A stretch of DNA of 64,000 nt from Deltaproteobacteria bacterium (GTDB lineage: Bacteria; DRYD01). Below the pieces are notes generated by a model. That model made no database searches. It was not told where the DNA came from and worked only from the letters and a program-made list of their open reading frames with translations. Shown here one piece after another: positions 43,009-52,427 of the stretch (position 1 is its first letter; every line of letters begins with the position of its first letter). The stretch covers positions 1 through 64,000 of the forward strand of contig JAPYWL010000002.1 of the NCBI GenBank assembly GCA_028276365.1, given 5' to 3'. The translations under genes were made by a program, and so were the position numbers.

Positions 43009-44466
43009 ATGGAAATAAAAAATAATACAAATGCCTTAAATGTAAATAATAAAATAGAAAACTTAAATAATAAAAATGAAATTTTATCAAATTTTATAAA
43101 TTCCCAAAACAGTGAAATATTAAAAATTTTAGACCAAATAGATTTAACTAAAATAAATGAAAATCTAAAAAATTTAGCAAATACGATAAAGGAAAAAATA
43201 AATAAAGAGCTAAAAGAATTTAAAAACACTCCTGTATCAAAAGAGTTAAATCCTTCATTATTAAGAGGTTTAATTTCAAGTGGAATACTAAGCAGTATTT
43301 TTCTTTTAGGTAATCCCTTTTTAGCTTTGGTACCGTTATTATCCACAGCAATATCATATAAAATCGGTGAGAAAATTGAAAATCCATTATATTCATTAAT
43401 ATCATCTTTTACTCTACCACTTGCTATAAACTCACTTATCTTATTATCAAACTCTATAAATCCCATAAATTCTATTTCATTATTATTAACCTCATCCATC
43501 ATATCTACAGTAGGATTATTAAACTCAACTACCTCCAAAGAGGTAAATGATATAAAAAACTTTTCAATGCAAACTTTACCTATTAATTATCTTTTAGGTA
43601 TTCCATTAACAGTAAATTTAGTATCAAACTTTTCTTCAAGTTTAAGTAGTATATTTGAGATGGATGAAAATAAAAAAATAATATTTTCAACATTACTAAA
43701 TATAGGATTATCATCGTTATTAGCTTTACCTTTTGGTATTACTAATTTTGCTATATTTAGTGCTTTAAGTTCTTTATATTCGATTATCAATTTAAAAGCT
43801 GCTTCCAAAATTGAAAATTTACTAAATAAATCACAAAATTACTTATCAAATAAAATATCTAATTTCTTAAAAGATAAACTAAGTTTTTTAAGAAAATTAC
43901 CAACAGCTTTAAGGTCTTTAATTGCAGGTTTAACAATAGGTGGATTAAGCTCATTATCTACTTCAATATTAGCTGGATTACTAAATCCAATTTTAGGGCC
44001 ATTAAGCTTTGCTATCCCCTTAGCTACTTTCTTAATAACTACATTCTCCACTACTAAATCATTCTATACAATGCTAAAAGCTAAAGAACAATCACTAAAA
44101 ATTATAAATGATTTAGAATCATTAATAGAAAATAATCAAATTTCTAAAGCAGTCCAAACCTATAAAGATCACTTGCTAAATAATAATTCAAAAATGGATT
44201 TATCAAAAGTATCAGATGAAGAATTAAAAATATCAATGTTCAATGAATTAATACAATATCATTTAGCTAAGATGATATATTATTATAATGATAAAAAACT
44301 AAGTGAAGCTATAAAAGAGTTTAAATATATCCAATTTTTACAATTACTCTTTAATACCAATGATATAACCAAAGCTAAAGAAATAGCTGATAACCTTGAT
44401 AAAGATCAAGCTCTTAAAGCTATTGAAAACTTTATTAATTCTTTAAATAATGCTAACCCCCATTAG
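43009..44466 (+). CDS. multi-hydrophobic protein of the Asn-rich N-terminus group (485 aa)
   Basis: Unrecognised protein. The N-terminal about 45 residues are extremely Asn/Lys-rich (MEIKNNTNALNVNNKIENLN) with no signal peptide. An amphipathic helix (LKNLANTIKEKINKELKEF) follows, like VQEFANQLKEKI in the 626-residue protein. Then come repeated hydrophobic Ser/Gly/Leu segments (about 85-350), including LRSLIAGLTIGGLSSLSTSI and LGPLSFAIPLATFLITT. The C-terminal about 120 residues are soluble and helical with TPR-like pairs (LAKMIYYYNDKKLSEAIKEF; AKEIADNLDKDQALKAIENF). The ribosome site is GAGG. It is probably a membrane protein with both ends in one compartment. It shares the TTAACA/TTACATT element with three other units. 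Confidence 0.7.
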   Translation: MEIKNNTNALNVNNKIENLNNKNEILSNFINSQNSEILKILDQIDLTKINENLKNLANTIKEKINKELKEFKNTPVSKELNPSLLRGLISSGILSSIFLLGNPFLALVPLLSTAISYKIGEKIENPLYSLISSFTLPLAINSLILLSNSINPINSISLLLTSSIISTVGLLNSTTSKEVNDIKNFSMQTLPINYLLGIPLTVNLVSNFSSSLSSIFEMDENKKIIFSTLLNIGLSSLLALPFGITNFAIFSALSSLYSIINLKAASKIENLLNKSQNYLSNKISNFLKDKLSFLRKLPTALRSLIAGLTIGGLSSLSTSILAGLLNPILGPLSFAIPLATFLITTFSTTKSFYTMLKAKEQSLKIINDLESLIENNQISKAVQTYKDHLLNNNSKMDLSKVSDEELKISMFNELIQYHLAKMIYYYNDKKLSEAIKEFKYIQFLQLLFNTNDITKAKEIADNLDKDQALKAIENFINSLNNANPH

Positions 44467-44509
44467 ATCAATTTCCCTAAATTTTTAAAAACCACAATGA
44501 ATTTATAGT

Positions 44510-46027
44510 TTAGTAAATTTCAATATAATCAGAAGAAAATAAAGTAGCTTTTTTATTAAAATTAGGACCAATTATATAAGCTTTAGTATCTATTAAAAGA
44601 GGTAAAATATAAAAAGTATTAATTAATTCTTTTTGTAATTCAATTAAATATTGTTTTTGATTATAAGAATAACCTTGCATTATTTTATCAACTAAGTCAT
44701 CATCTACATTAACTTTATAAAAATTATAAATACCTTTACTATTATAAATTTTTGAGTAATTAAAATAAGGCTTAAAATTTACTGAAATAATAACAAAATC
44801 ATAATTACCTAAATTTACATAATTTTCTAATGAAAAATTCGAGCTTTCTTCAGATAAGTTAAATAAAAAAGGTTCAAAATTAAAATTATTCCTTAGAGTA
44901 TCAGTTATCAAATTTGCAAGCATTTTTTCATTAAAACTCCTGTATATTATCACACCCTGTAACTTATTTTTAGATAATTTTAGCTCTTTACTTTTATTAA
45001 TAATCTGATTAATAACTTTATCAGTATCATATAAAGCAAAATGATTATAAAGTAAGTAATAAGAATAAAGAGTATAATTAGAAGTTAGCTTATTTGATAA
45101 GTTTTTTCTTAAAAGGTAATAAACTACTTCTCGATCCTGAATATTTAACTTTGGATTAAACAAAATAAAAAATATGTTTTCATTAGGTAAAATCTTAACT
45201 TGAAAATCTTTAGGAATTTTGATTAGATTAACAACTTTAGGATCTAATTTAATCAAATCTAAACTAAAGATCTCTTTATTTAAATCTTCATAATTTCTAT
45301 AACTAATAAACTCAATTAATCTTTTATTTTTTTGATTATATATAGTAAAAGTGTTTTTATCACTATTTTTATTATTTTTAATATCTTTTAGCTGATAAAA
45401 GTCAGAATTTTTTAAATCAGAAGAATAGGGAGTCAAAAAATCAAAATTAACTTTATCTTTATAAACAAAATCCAATATCTGCTGTTGATAATTAGAAAAA
45501 TATTTACCTATTAAAATAACAGGGTAAGGGAAATATGGTAAAGAATAAGTATCATTATATTCAATTCTTAAAGAATCTCCAAAAATTATCATTCTATTTA
45601 TACTAGAATTCTGCTTATATATCCATTTATTAGATAATAAATCCACAGAAAATAAAGAAGGAGTTTGTAATATATCATTTAAACTAATTAAATTTATTTC
45701 TTTTTTAAAATCTCCTTTATTTATAACTATAACAGTTTTTATAGAATTTAAATCTTTAATATAATTCATTTTTTGGTTATCTAAAGAAGGAATATTTTGT
45801 AAAACCTTAGATTTAGGTAAATAATTATTATCATAATAAAACAAAGATGGACAAATTAAATTAAAAATATTTAAAGCTAAAAAATTAGGCTCATCTATGT
45901 AATTTAGATTTATATTATCACCTAATAAAGCTATCCTTAAATATGGTCTTACATTACAAGAACTAAAAAATAAAAAAACTATTAAAAATAAGCTCAAAAC
46001 TAAACTAAAATATATTATCTTTTTCAT
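44510..46027 (-). CDS. diverged extracellular solute-binding lipoprotein (family 5-like)
   Basis: This 505-residue lipoprotein has a signal ending in FFSSCNVRP (lipobox Cys at about residue 24). It then resembles family 5 (oligopeptide/nickel) binding proteins. LNYIDEPNFLALNIFNLICPSLFYYD fits the opening lobe and VLQNIPSL comes early. Near the C-terminus, LGNYDFVIISVNFKPYFNYS and QYLIELQKELINTFYILPLL match the usual QxxLxxxAPxIPLY end. Similarity is weak throughout. No permease genes are adjacent, so it may serve a distant transporter. It follows the glycosyltransferase gene on the same strand. Confidence 0.6.
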   Translation of the reverse strand: MKKIIYFSLVLSLFLIVFLFFSSCNVRPYLRIALLGDNINLNYIDEPNFLALNIFNLICPSLFYYDNNYLPKSKVLQNIPSLDNQKMNYIKDLNSIKTVIVINKGDFKKEINLISLNDILQTPSLFSVDLLSNKWIYKQNSSINRMIIFGDSLRIEYNDTYSLPYFPYPVILIGKYFSNYQQQILDFVYKDKVNFDFLTPYSSDLKNSDFYQLKDIKNNKNSDKNTFTIYNQKNKRLIEFISYRNYEDLNKEIFSLDLIKLDPKVVNLIKIPKDFQVKILPNENIFFILFNPKLNIQDREVVYYLLRKNLSNKLTSNYTLYSYYLLYNHFALYDTDKVINQIINKSKELKLSKNKLQGVIIYRSFNEKMLANLITDTLRNNFNFEPFLFNLSEESSNFSLENYVNLGNYDFVIISVNFKPYFNYSKIYNSKGIYNFYKVNVDDDLVDKIMQGYSYNQKQYLIELQKELINTFYILPLLIDTKAYIIGPNFNKKATLFSSDYIEIY

Positions 46028-46055
46028 AAATAATTACAAAATAATTAATAAACTA

Positions 46056-46870
46056 TTAATCCCTAAATTCCTTATAATTCCCAATGTTTATCTTTATAAT
46101 AAATAATTCCTGTAATATTTTAAAAATAAATTTAATAATTTTAAAAAAATTAAAAGTGGAAAATTTTTCAGTTTCTTTGTTAAATAAAGGATAAACATTT
46201 TCAATTTTAAAATTATTTAAAACTGCAAAAATCAATATTTCCAATTGAATTAAAGAAGTATTAGAAACAAAATTTTTATCTTTTATAAAATTAAAAAATT
46301 TATTATTAAATGCTTTAAAACCACCCACAAAATCGTCTATTTTATACAAAATCCTAAAAAAAAGAAACTTAGTAATATAAATTAATCCTTTATGTAAAAT
46401 CTTTCTAAAAAAAGATACATTATAAGATTCTTTTAATTTAGTTCTATCAATATTTACTAAATCACAATATCTTAATTTATTTATTGATTCATTAATAATA
46501 GACAAATCAAAAGGTAAATCAAAATCCATTATAAAAACTAAATTCTCTTTATTAATAAATTTTGGTTTATCATAGATATTTTTTAATTTATTAAAAGCAA
46601 ACCTAATAGCGTATCCAACTCCTCGATTTTCTAAATAACTAAAATAATAAATAAACCCCTTCTTTGAATTTATATCTTTATAATACTCTCTTAAAAAAAA
46701 CTTTAAATGATTTAATGTTTTATCTATACTACCATCATTAACAATAAAAATATAAAAAAAAAATCACTATTTACATTACAAAAATTATTTAAATAATCAA
46801 TTAACGTTGATAAAGAAGATTCAATTATATTTTCAGAATTATAAACAGGTAATATAAAAATTAAATTCAT
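46056..46870 (-). pseudogene. family 2 glycosyltransferase, frameshifted at a T10 tract
   Basis: The ATG at 46870 opens MNLIFILPVYNSENIIESSL, the usual start of a GT2 enzyme, but the frame ends after about 48 codons, just beyond ten T on the minus strand (46754-46763). Shifting by one base there continues as FIVNDGSIDKTL (NDGS motif), ENRGVGYAIRFAF, FIMDFDLPFDLSII (DxD) and DDFVGGFKAFNNKFF, to the stop at 46056. This is a full GT2/DPM1-like protein of about 271 residues. Eleven or eight T would restore the frame. Only the last 157 residues have their own Met. It lies 9 nt after glyS. It is broken, switched off by slippage, or a sequencing error. Confidence 0.8.
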
Positions 46871-46879
46871 AAAATATCA

Positions 46880-49141
46880 CTATTTAAAAGATAATTGAGA
46901 AAAATCAGCAAACTTTGTTGTTAATAAAAATACATAATAAAGAGTTAATATTCTATTTAATCTCTTTTGTTTATCTTCAACCATTATCATTACATTAGTA
47001 AAGTAATTATCAACATATTTAGCCAAATTCTTAATAAATTCAAAAGCTTCCTCATATTTGCCTTTACTTATATTACTTAAATACAACTCCTTATTATTTT
47101 CAACAAAATTAATCAATTCAAACTCAGTATTATTATCAAATAATTGCTTATCTATCTTAATAAAATCCAAGTTTTCAGGGTAATCTATTATATCTATATT
47201 ATTATATTTCCTATATAGATATTTAAAAATAGAATCAGAATCAGAATCAAAATCAGAATCAAACTCAGATTTAACTTTAATATTCCTAAAGTAATCATTA
47301 AAAATAATATTCTTTAATCTTTTAGAAAGTAATGCAACATTCTTTAAAGTTTCGTCATCTTTATTAAAAATATCATTGATAAATTCAAGAATTTCAATTC
47401 CTTGCTTATATCTACAAAATAAAATATGCAAAACACTTCTAATAAAATCGTATCTATAACTTTCCAATTTCAAATTATCTTCCACTCTATTAAAGAAAAA
47501 TTCCTTCAAATCCCTAATTATAGTACTAAATGGAACTGTTACTTCTATTTTATCAGAATAATTCTTGTCTTTTAGTAGATTATAAGAATATCTAAAAATA
47601 CTTTCTAAATTTATAGGTAACCTAAAATTATGTAATAATAGAATAAGTTGAGCAAAAGTTCTTTTAAGGCCAAAAGGATCCTTAGATCCAGAAATCCTAA
47701 ACCCAATAGAGTAAAAAGCAATAAGAGTATCAATTCTATCAGCTATCCCAACTATAATACCTGGGTAATCTGAAGGGAACTTAGGATTTTCTAAAGAATC
47801 AGGTAAATAATGTTCATATATTGCATTAGCTACAATCTGGTCCTCCCCTTGCCTTAAAGCTATATATCTACCAATAACTCCCTGTAAATTAGGAAACTCA
47901 AAAACTATTTTAGTATCCCTATCAGCTTTACACAAATGCGCAGCCTTTATTATACTATCCTTAATCCTTGCATCTTCTATCAATAAATCCGAAAGATAAA
48001 TAGCAATATTTTTAATCCTCATTGTTTTATCATATAAAGAACCTAATTTTTCATAGAAAGAGATATTTTTTAATTTAGGAACTCTGGAAGCTAATGGTAC
48101 TTTTTCATCCTCTTCAAGTAAATGTAAAGAATCTCTAAATCTAGCTTCTACTACCTTCCTGTAATTATAACTCAATATCTCTTTATCTTCTACAATACCT
48201 TCTTTAAATACTAAAAATGAATTAATTATATTATCCCCTTTTTTAAGGGGAATAAATTTCTGCTGATTAATTAGCACATTAATAATTATTTCATCAGGCA
48301 AATCTAAATAATCCTCATTAAAATTACTATCTACTAAAACCGGATACTCATACATATAAACTAATAAATCTAGGAACTCATCATAAATAACAGCCTTAAG
48401 ATCATTTTTTAATTCATACTTACTTATACTATCTAAAATAATATTCCTTCTTTCATCAGCAAATATAATAACCCCTGCTTCCCTTAAAATTTCCGTATAT
48501 TTACTTACATCCCTTATTCTTAAAACCTTATTACTAAATATTCTATGACCATATGTACTATTAGAAGTTTTTAAATTTAAAATATCAAACTCAATACTTT
48601 CATTATCTAACATGACTACTATCCATCTAATAGGCCTTATAAATCTAACCTTTTTATCATACCAATACATTGTCTTTTCAAATCTAAAACTACTAATGAA
48701 TTTATTGACTATATCAGGTAAAATATCCTTGATATTTTTAGATTCTTGTTCTAATTTATAAAAAATATACTCCTTATCTCCTATTCTCTTTATTTCTAAT
48801 CCTTCTATTTGTTCTATACTAATATCTCTATTAAAAGAATTTAAATCAATTCCAACATTTTTCAAAAAACCAACTAATTCGTTCGTAACATTTCCATTAA
48901 CATCAAATGCTTTATTAACAGGTGGTCCCTTCTTTTCTATAAAACTTCTCTCCTGATATTCATTAACATTATTTAAAATAAATCCTATTCTTCTATTAGT
49001 TAGTATATAATCAATATCTTTATAAACTAATCTATATTCACTTAAAATTTTAGGTAAAAAATCCATCATTTGATTATATATATCTTTACATTGACTAGCA
49101 GGTAAATCTTCTACTCCTATCTCTACTAATAAATTTCTCAT
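46880..49141 (-). CDS. glyS: glycyl-tRNA synthetase beta subunit
   Basis: This 753-residue GlyS is the beta chain of the bacterial alpha2/beta2 enzyme, involved in tRNA binding. It starts MRNLLVEIGVEDLPASQCKD and has ILTNRRIGFILNN, KKGPPVNKAFD, KTMYWYDKKVRFIRPIRWIV, NSTYGHRIF, FEFPNLQGVIGRYIALRQGE and ADRIDTLIAFYSIGFRISGS (HD-like). The alpha subunit (glyQ) is not in the window. A hexanucleotide repeat at 47231-47268 encodes an Asp/Ser/Phe-rich insert (SEFDSDFDSDSDSIF) near residue 630, a local expansion. It is followed 9 nt later by the frameshifted glycosyltransferase. Confidence 0.96.
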   Translation of the reverse strand: MRNLLVEIGVEDLPASQCKDIYNQMMDFLPKILSEYRLVYKDIDYILTNRRIGFILNNVNEYQERSFIEKKGPPVNKAFDVNGNVTNELVGFLKNVGIDLNSFNRDISIEQIEGLEIKRIGDKEYIFYKLEQESKNIKDILPDIVNKFISSFRFEKTMYWYDKKVRFIRPIRWIVVMLDNESIEFDILNLKTSNSTYGHRIFSNKVLRIRDVSKYTEILREAGVIIFADERRNIILDSISKYELKNDLKAVIYDEFLDLLVYMYEYPVLVDSNFNEDYLDLPDEIIINVLINQQKFIPLKKGDNIINSFLVFKEGIVEDKEILSYNYRKVVEARFRDSLHLLEEDEKVPLASRVPKLKNISFYEKLGSLYDKTMRIKNIAIYLSDLLIEDARIKDSIIKAAHLCKADRDTKIVFEFPNLQGVIGRYIALRQGEDQIVANAIYEHYLPDSLENPKFPSDYPGIIVGIADRIDTLIAFYSIGFRISGSKDPFGLKRTFAQLILLLHNFRLPINLESIFRYSYNLLKDKNYSDKIEVTVPFSTIIRDLKEFFFNRVEDNLKLESYRYDFIRSVLHILFCRYKQGIEILEFINDIFNKDDETLKNVALLSKRLKNIIFNDYFRNIKVKSEFDSDFDSDSDSIFKYLYRKYNNIDIIDYPENLDFIKIDKQLFDNNTEFELINFVENNKELYLSNISKGKYEEAFEFIKNLAKYVDNYFTNVMIMVEDKQKRLNRILTLYYVFLLTTKFADFSQLSFK

Positions 49142-49175
49142 AATTCTATTTTTATTTCACCCTTTTGATTTCGGC

Positions 49176-50423
49176 CTATTTGACATTATTTTTTATACTA
49201 AAAAAATCTTTTAATTTTTCACTTAAATCAGTTTTTTCCCAACTAAGATTTAAATCTTTCCTACCAAAATGACCATACGAAGATAAAGGAGTATATTCAA
49301 CATTAAATAAATCAAAATTTCTAATAATTCCACCAGGTGTTAAATCACATAATTTTTCTATAGCTTTTATTATCTCACTTTCTTCTATAATAGATGTATT
49401 AAAAGTATTAATATAAATAGAAACAGGTTTCTCTTCACCAATAACATAAGCTAACTGAACTTCTACCTTTTTTGCTAAATTAGCTTTCACAATATTTTTA
49501 GCAATATACCTAGCCATATAAGCACCAGTTCTATCCACTTTTGTAGGATCCTTACCAGAAAATGAACCTCCACCATGAGCATATCCACCATAGGTATCTA
49601 CTATTACTTTTCTACCTGTTAATCCGCTATCCGCTCTTGGCCCTCCTATTACAAATTTTCCCGTAGGGTTTATATGAATATTAGTTTTATTACTAAAAAA
49701 ATCTTTATTTAAATTATTTTCTTCAATAAATTCATTTAAGACAGGCTGTATAACAGTCTCTAAAATATCCCTACGTAAATCTTCATATGATTTTCCGTCT
49801 TTATGTTGAGTAGATAAAACTATATCTTTTAGAAAAACAGGTTTAGAATCCTGATAATATATACTTACTTGAGTTTTTCCGTCAGGTCCCAAATAATCTA
49901 ATATCTTCTGTTTTCTAACTTGAGCAAGTCTATAAGCTAACCTATGAGCTAATAAAATAGGGGCAGGCATTAACTCTGCTGTTTCATCACACGCAAATCC
50001 AAACATCATCCCTTGATCTCCTGCTCCAAAATGCCAATCATCATTAACAACATCTTTTCCTCTGATTTCTGCAGGCTTTTCAACTCCTACAGATATATCT
50101 GGAGATTGGGGATCTATTGAAGTTATAACTGCTATATATTCAGGATCATATCCCCATTCTATATTATATCCTATATCCTTTATTGTCTGTCTTACTATTA
50201 AAGGTATATTAACAAAAGATTTAGAAGTAACTTGCCCTACTAATAAACAACCACCAGTAAAGACAATGGTTTCAACTGCAACTCTTGAAAATTCTTTAGG
50301 TTTTCTGTTATTTTTTCTATCTTCTTTTAAATAAGCATCTAAGATGGCATCTGAAATCCTATCAGCTACCTTATCTGGATGCCCCTCAGTAACTGATTCC
50401 GATGTAAATACATATTCCTTCAT
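49176..50423 (-). CDS. metK: S-adenosylmethionine synthetase
   Basis: A 415-residue MetK, which makes SAM from methionine and ATP. It has FTSESVTEGHPDKVADRISD, GAGDQGMMFGFA, NPTGKFVIGGPRADSGLTGR and GGGSFSGKDPTKVDRTGAYM (phosphate loop). All metal- and K-binding motifs are present and the length is near normal (380-400). No SAM or other riboswitch was recognised in the 96 nt upstream, before the DUF948-like gene. Confidence 0.98.
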   Translation of the reverse strand: MKEYVFTSESVTEGHPDKVADRISDAILDAYLKEDRKNNRKPKEFSRVAVETIVFTGGCLLVGQVTSKSFVNIPLIVRQTIKDIGYNIEWGYDPEYIAVITSIDPQSPDISVGVEKPAEIRGKDVVNDDWHFGAGDQGMMFGFACDETAELMPAPILLAHRLAYRLAQVRKQKILDYLGPDGKTQVSIYYQDSKPVFLKDIVLSTQHKDGKSYEDLRRDILETVIQPVLNEFIEENNLNKDFFSNKTNIHINPTGKFVIGGPRADSGLTGRKVIVDTYGGYAHGGGSFSGKDPTKVDRTGAYMARYIAKNIVKANLAKKVEVQLAYVIGEEKPVSIYINTFNTSIIEESEIIKAIEKLCDLTPGGIIRNFDLFNVEYTPLSSYGHFGRKDLNLSWEKTDLSEKLKDFFSIKNNVK

Positions 50424-50519
50424 TATTTTCCTCCCCTTCCACTATATTTTTTTAATTCATTTAGTATTTTACTATAGAAATTCAACAAATGATAAAAAAA
50501 ACCTCTAAATACTATTATT

Positions 50520-50927
50520 TTATTCTTTCTTAATCTTATCTTCTTTATCTTTCTCTGATGACTTTAACACTCTTTTAATCATATCAGTTATAAAAACCAA
50601 CGAATTAGAAGCTATTTTCTGTGTGTTATCCACTAACAACCTTATATTCTTTGTAATAAAGTTAATATCTTCTGTTATATTACCAACATTATTAGATATT
50701 TTTTTAGCATTAGATGTAACCTCTGTTATATTATACAATATTGGCTTAGAATTTTCTATAATTTCTTGTAATTTTCTTAAAGTATTATTAGTTTCATCAA
50801 CAACCGTTATTAATCTATCTATCTTTGAATTTAAATTATTTATAAAATTAACAAGAACAAAGATAAAAAATATAATCGGTATTATTATAATAACAGCTAT
50901 TATTAAAATCAAAGTATTCAAATCCAT
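50520..50927 (-). CDS. DUF948-like membrane-anchored coiled-coil protein
   Basis: This 135-residue protein has one N-terminal membrane helix (about residues 5-29) and a long helical region with heptads (LNSKIDRLITVVDETNNTLR; LQEIIENSKPILYNITEVTS; NAKKISNNVGNITEDINFIT). This is the DUF948 / YtxG-like arrangement, of unknown biochemical role and often linked with the cell envelope or stress. It ends in a Lys/Glu-rich tail. It lies between the zinc-ribbon gene and metK in one direction. Confidence 0.75.
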   Translation of the reverse strand: MDLNTLILIIAVIIIIPIIFFIFVLVNFINNLNSKIDRLITVVDETNNTLRKLQEIIENSKPILYNITEVTSNAKKISNNVGNITEDINFITKNIRLLVDNTQKIASNSLVFITDMIKRVLKSSEKDKEDKIKKE

Positions 50928-50963
50928 TTTATAATCTCCTTTTCTTTTTTAAGTAAATAAAAA

Positions 50964-51458
50964 TTACCATTCATCTTCTTCATCAGAAGATCTATATATT
51001 TTAGAATATTCTTCAAAATTGTCAAATTCAGTAATAGGTAAGCCACAACTAGGGCATTCTTCTAATCTTTTTAAGCGCTCTACCTCAATAATTTCACCAC
51101 AATTAGGACATAATATTAAGTCATCCTCACTAACTAAATACTCCTCATTCTCATTAATAACTTCTTCATCCTCATCTTCATAACCCAAATCCATATCATA
51201 AAGATCCTCAACATCTATTTCATCTAAACTAAATTCTTCTAAATTATTATTATCATCATCATTATCAATGTTTTTCATATCTTCTTTTTTGCTTTTTTTA
51301 GATTTATCAGAATTAGATTTATTAGAAACTACATTTTTAACCAATTCTTTTTCTTCTAATTCATTATTATTTTCATTATTAGTTATATTTTTTTTCTTAG
51401 GTGATTTCTTAAGACTACCATTATTATTATTTTCATTGGCTTTATTTTTTTTAGGCAT
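50964..51458 (-). CDS. acidic low-complexity protein with C-terminal zinc ribbon
   Basis: The first 70 residues are Lys/Asn/Ser/Glu-rich low complexity (KKNKANENNNNGSLKKSPKK). A strongly acidic stretch follows (DEIDVEDLYDMDLGYEDEDE, residues about 78-97). A compact zinc ribbon, CPNCGEIIEVERLKRLEECP with SCG, supplies the four Cys ligands near residues 118-142. The function is not recognised; a small RNA- or polymerase-associated factor would fit but is a guess. Gene order rpe, this gene, DUF948-like, metK suggests an operon. Confidence 0.7.
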   Translation of the reverse strand: MPKKNKANENNNNGSLKKSPKKKNITNNENNNELEEKELVKNVVSNKSNSDKSKKSKKEDMKNIDNDDDNNNLEEFSLDEIDVEDLYDMDLGYEDEDEEVINENEEYLVSEDDLILCPNCGEIIEVERLKRLEECPSCGLPITEFDNFEEYSKIYRSSDEEDEW

Positions 51459-51489
51459 TAAAATCTCCCCCTTACTGTAAAATAAATTA

Positions 51490-52188
51490 CTATATTACTT
51501 TTTGGATTACACTTTTTATTTTTTCAACATTTTTAATAATATTTCCTTTATATAAAAAAGAAGATAAAACAATATAATTAGCCCCAGCTTTTATTACCTT
51601 TTCTATATTTGTATCATTTATCCCTCCATCTACACTAATAAAAACATCATCACAATCCCTTACTATTTCTCTTACTAACGATATCTTAATTAACATATTT
51701 TCAATAAATTTTTGTCCAAAAAAACCAGGATCCACTGTCATAATTAGTATACTATCCACATACCCCCTTAAATATTTCAAAAAATTAATTTCAGTTATAG
51801 GATTTATTGCTATGCCTACTTTTACTTTTAATCCTTTAGTAAATATCATCTCCTTTATATTTTCAATAAATCTAAAAGGAAATCTAACTGCTTCTATATG
51901 AAAATTTAAAATATCAACATACTCAATAACTTCTTTTATATAATTTTCTGGATTATTAACCATCAGATGTATATCTAAAGGTAAATTAGTTATACTTTTT
52001 ATTTTCTTAGCAATAGAAACCCCGAAAGTTATATTAGGAACAAAATTACCATCCATAACATCTAAATGTAAATAATCAACACTAGCTTCCTCAGTTTCTT
52101 TTATTAATTTTTCAATATTATAAAAATCTCCCGCTATTATTGAAGCTGATATCTTTATGTCTTTTATTTTTTTATCTTTTACTTCCAT
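51490..52188 (-). CDS. rpe: ribulose-phosphate 3-epimerase
   Basis: A 232-residue TIM-barrel Rpe of the pentose phosphate pathway (ribulose-5-P to xylulose-5-P). Motifs: ISASIIAGDFYNI, LHLDVMDGNFVPNITFG (catalytic Asp and metal His), LDIHLMVNNPENYI, MTVDPGFFGQKFI, and VDGGINDTNI (second catalytic Asp). All active-site residues are present. It is divergent from the M15-type peptidase gene, with 239 nt between them that contain the fourth TTAACA/TTACATT element. Confidence 0.96.
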   Translation of the reverse strand: MEVKDKKIKDIKISASIIAGDFYNIEKLIKETEEASVDYLHLDVMDGNFVPNITFGVSIAKKIKSITNLPLDIHLMVNNPENYIKEVIEYVDILNFHIEAVRFPFRFIENIKEMIFTKGLKVKVGIAINPITEINFLKYLRGYVDSILIMTVDPGFFGQKFIENMLIKISLVREIVRDCDDVFISVDGGINDTNIEKVIKAGANYIVLSSFLYKGNIIKNVEKIKSVIQKVI

Positions 52189-52330
52189 AATAAACTACTT
52201 TAAATATAAACTTTTTTAACTCCTGGTTTTAATATTTTCCTCTTGGTTTTAATATTTTTTTTTAAAAATAAAAAAAATCCTTCCAAAATTTTATAAATAA
52301 TTTAAAAATCTAATTAGATTTCAAATTAAA

Positions 52331-52349
52331 TTAACAATTAATTTACATT
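52331..52349 (+). promoter_or_regulatory. shared upstream element TTAACA-N6-TTACATT (unit 4)
   Basis: TTAACA (52331-52336), ATTAAT, TTACATT (52343-52349). It lies 78 nt before the ATG at 52428, the same distance as for the copy at 42912. It links the peptidase gene with the three glycine-rich protein units. Upstream of it (52189-52330) is AT-rich sequence without other recognised features. Confidence 0.55.
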
Positions 52350-52427
52350 ATTTTTACTTATTTTTAACTTTTTTAAATCAATAAATAATTAAAATGAGTT
52401 AAATTAATTTTAAGAGGTGTAAAAATT

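Noticed and set aside
42993-43538. 181-codon minus-strand frame opposite the gene at 43009
   Set aside because: Antisense of a hydrophobic Asn-rich gene; the plus-strand gene has a ribosome site, protein-like pattern and promoter element.
50424-50519. SAM riboswitch before metK
   Set aside because: The gap is short and shows no conserved core or terminator fold.
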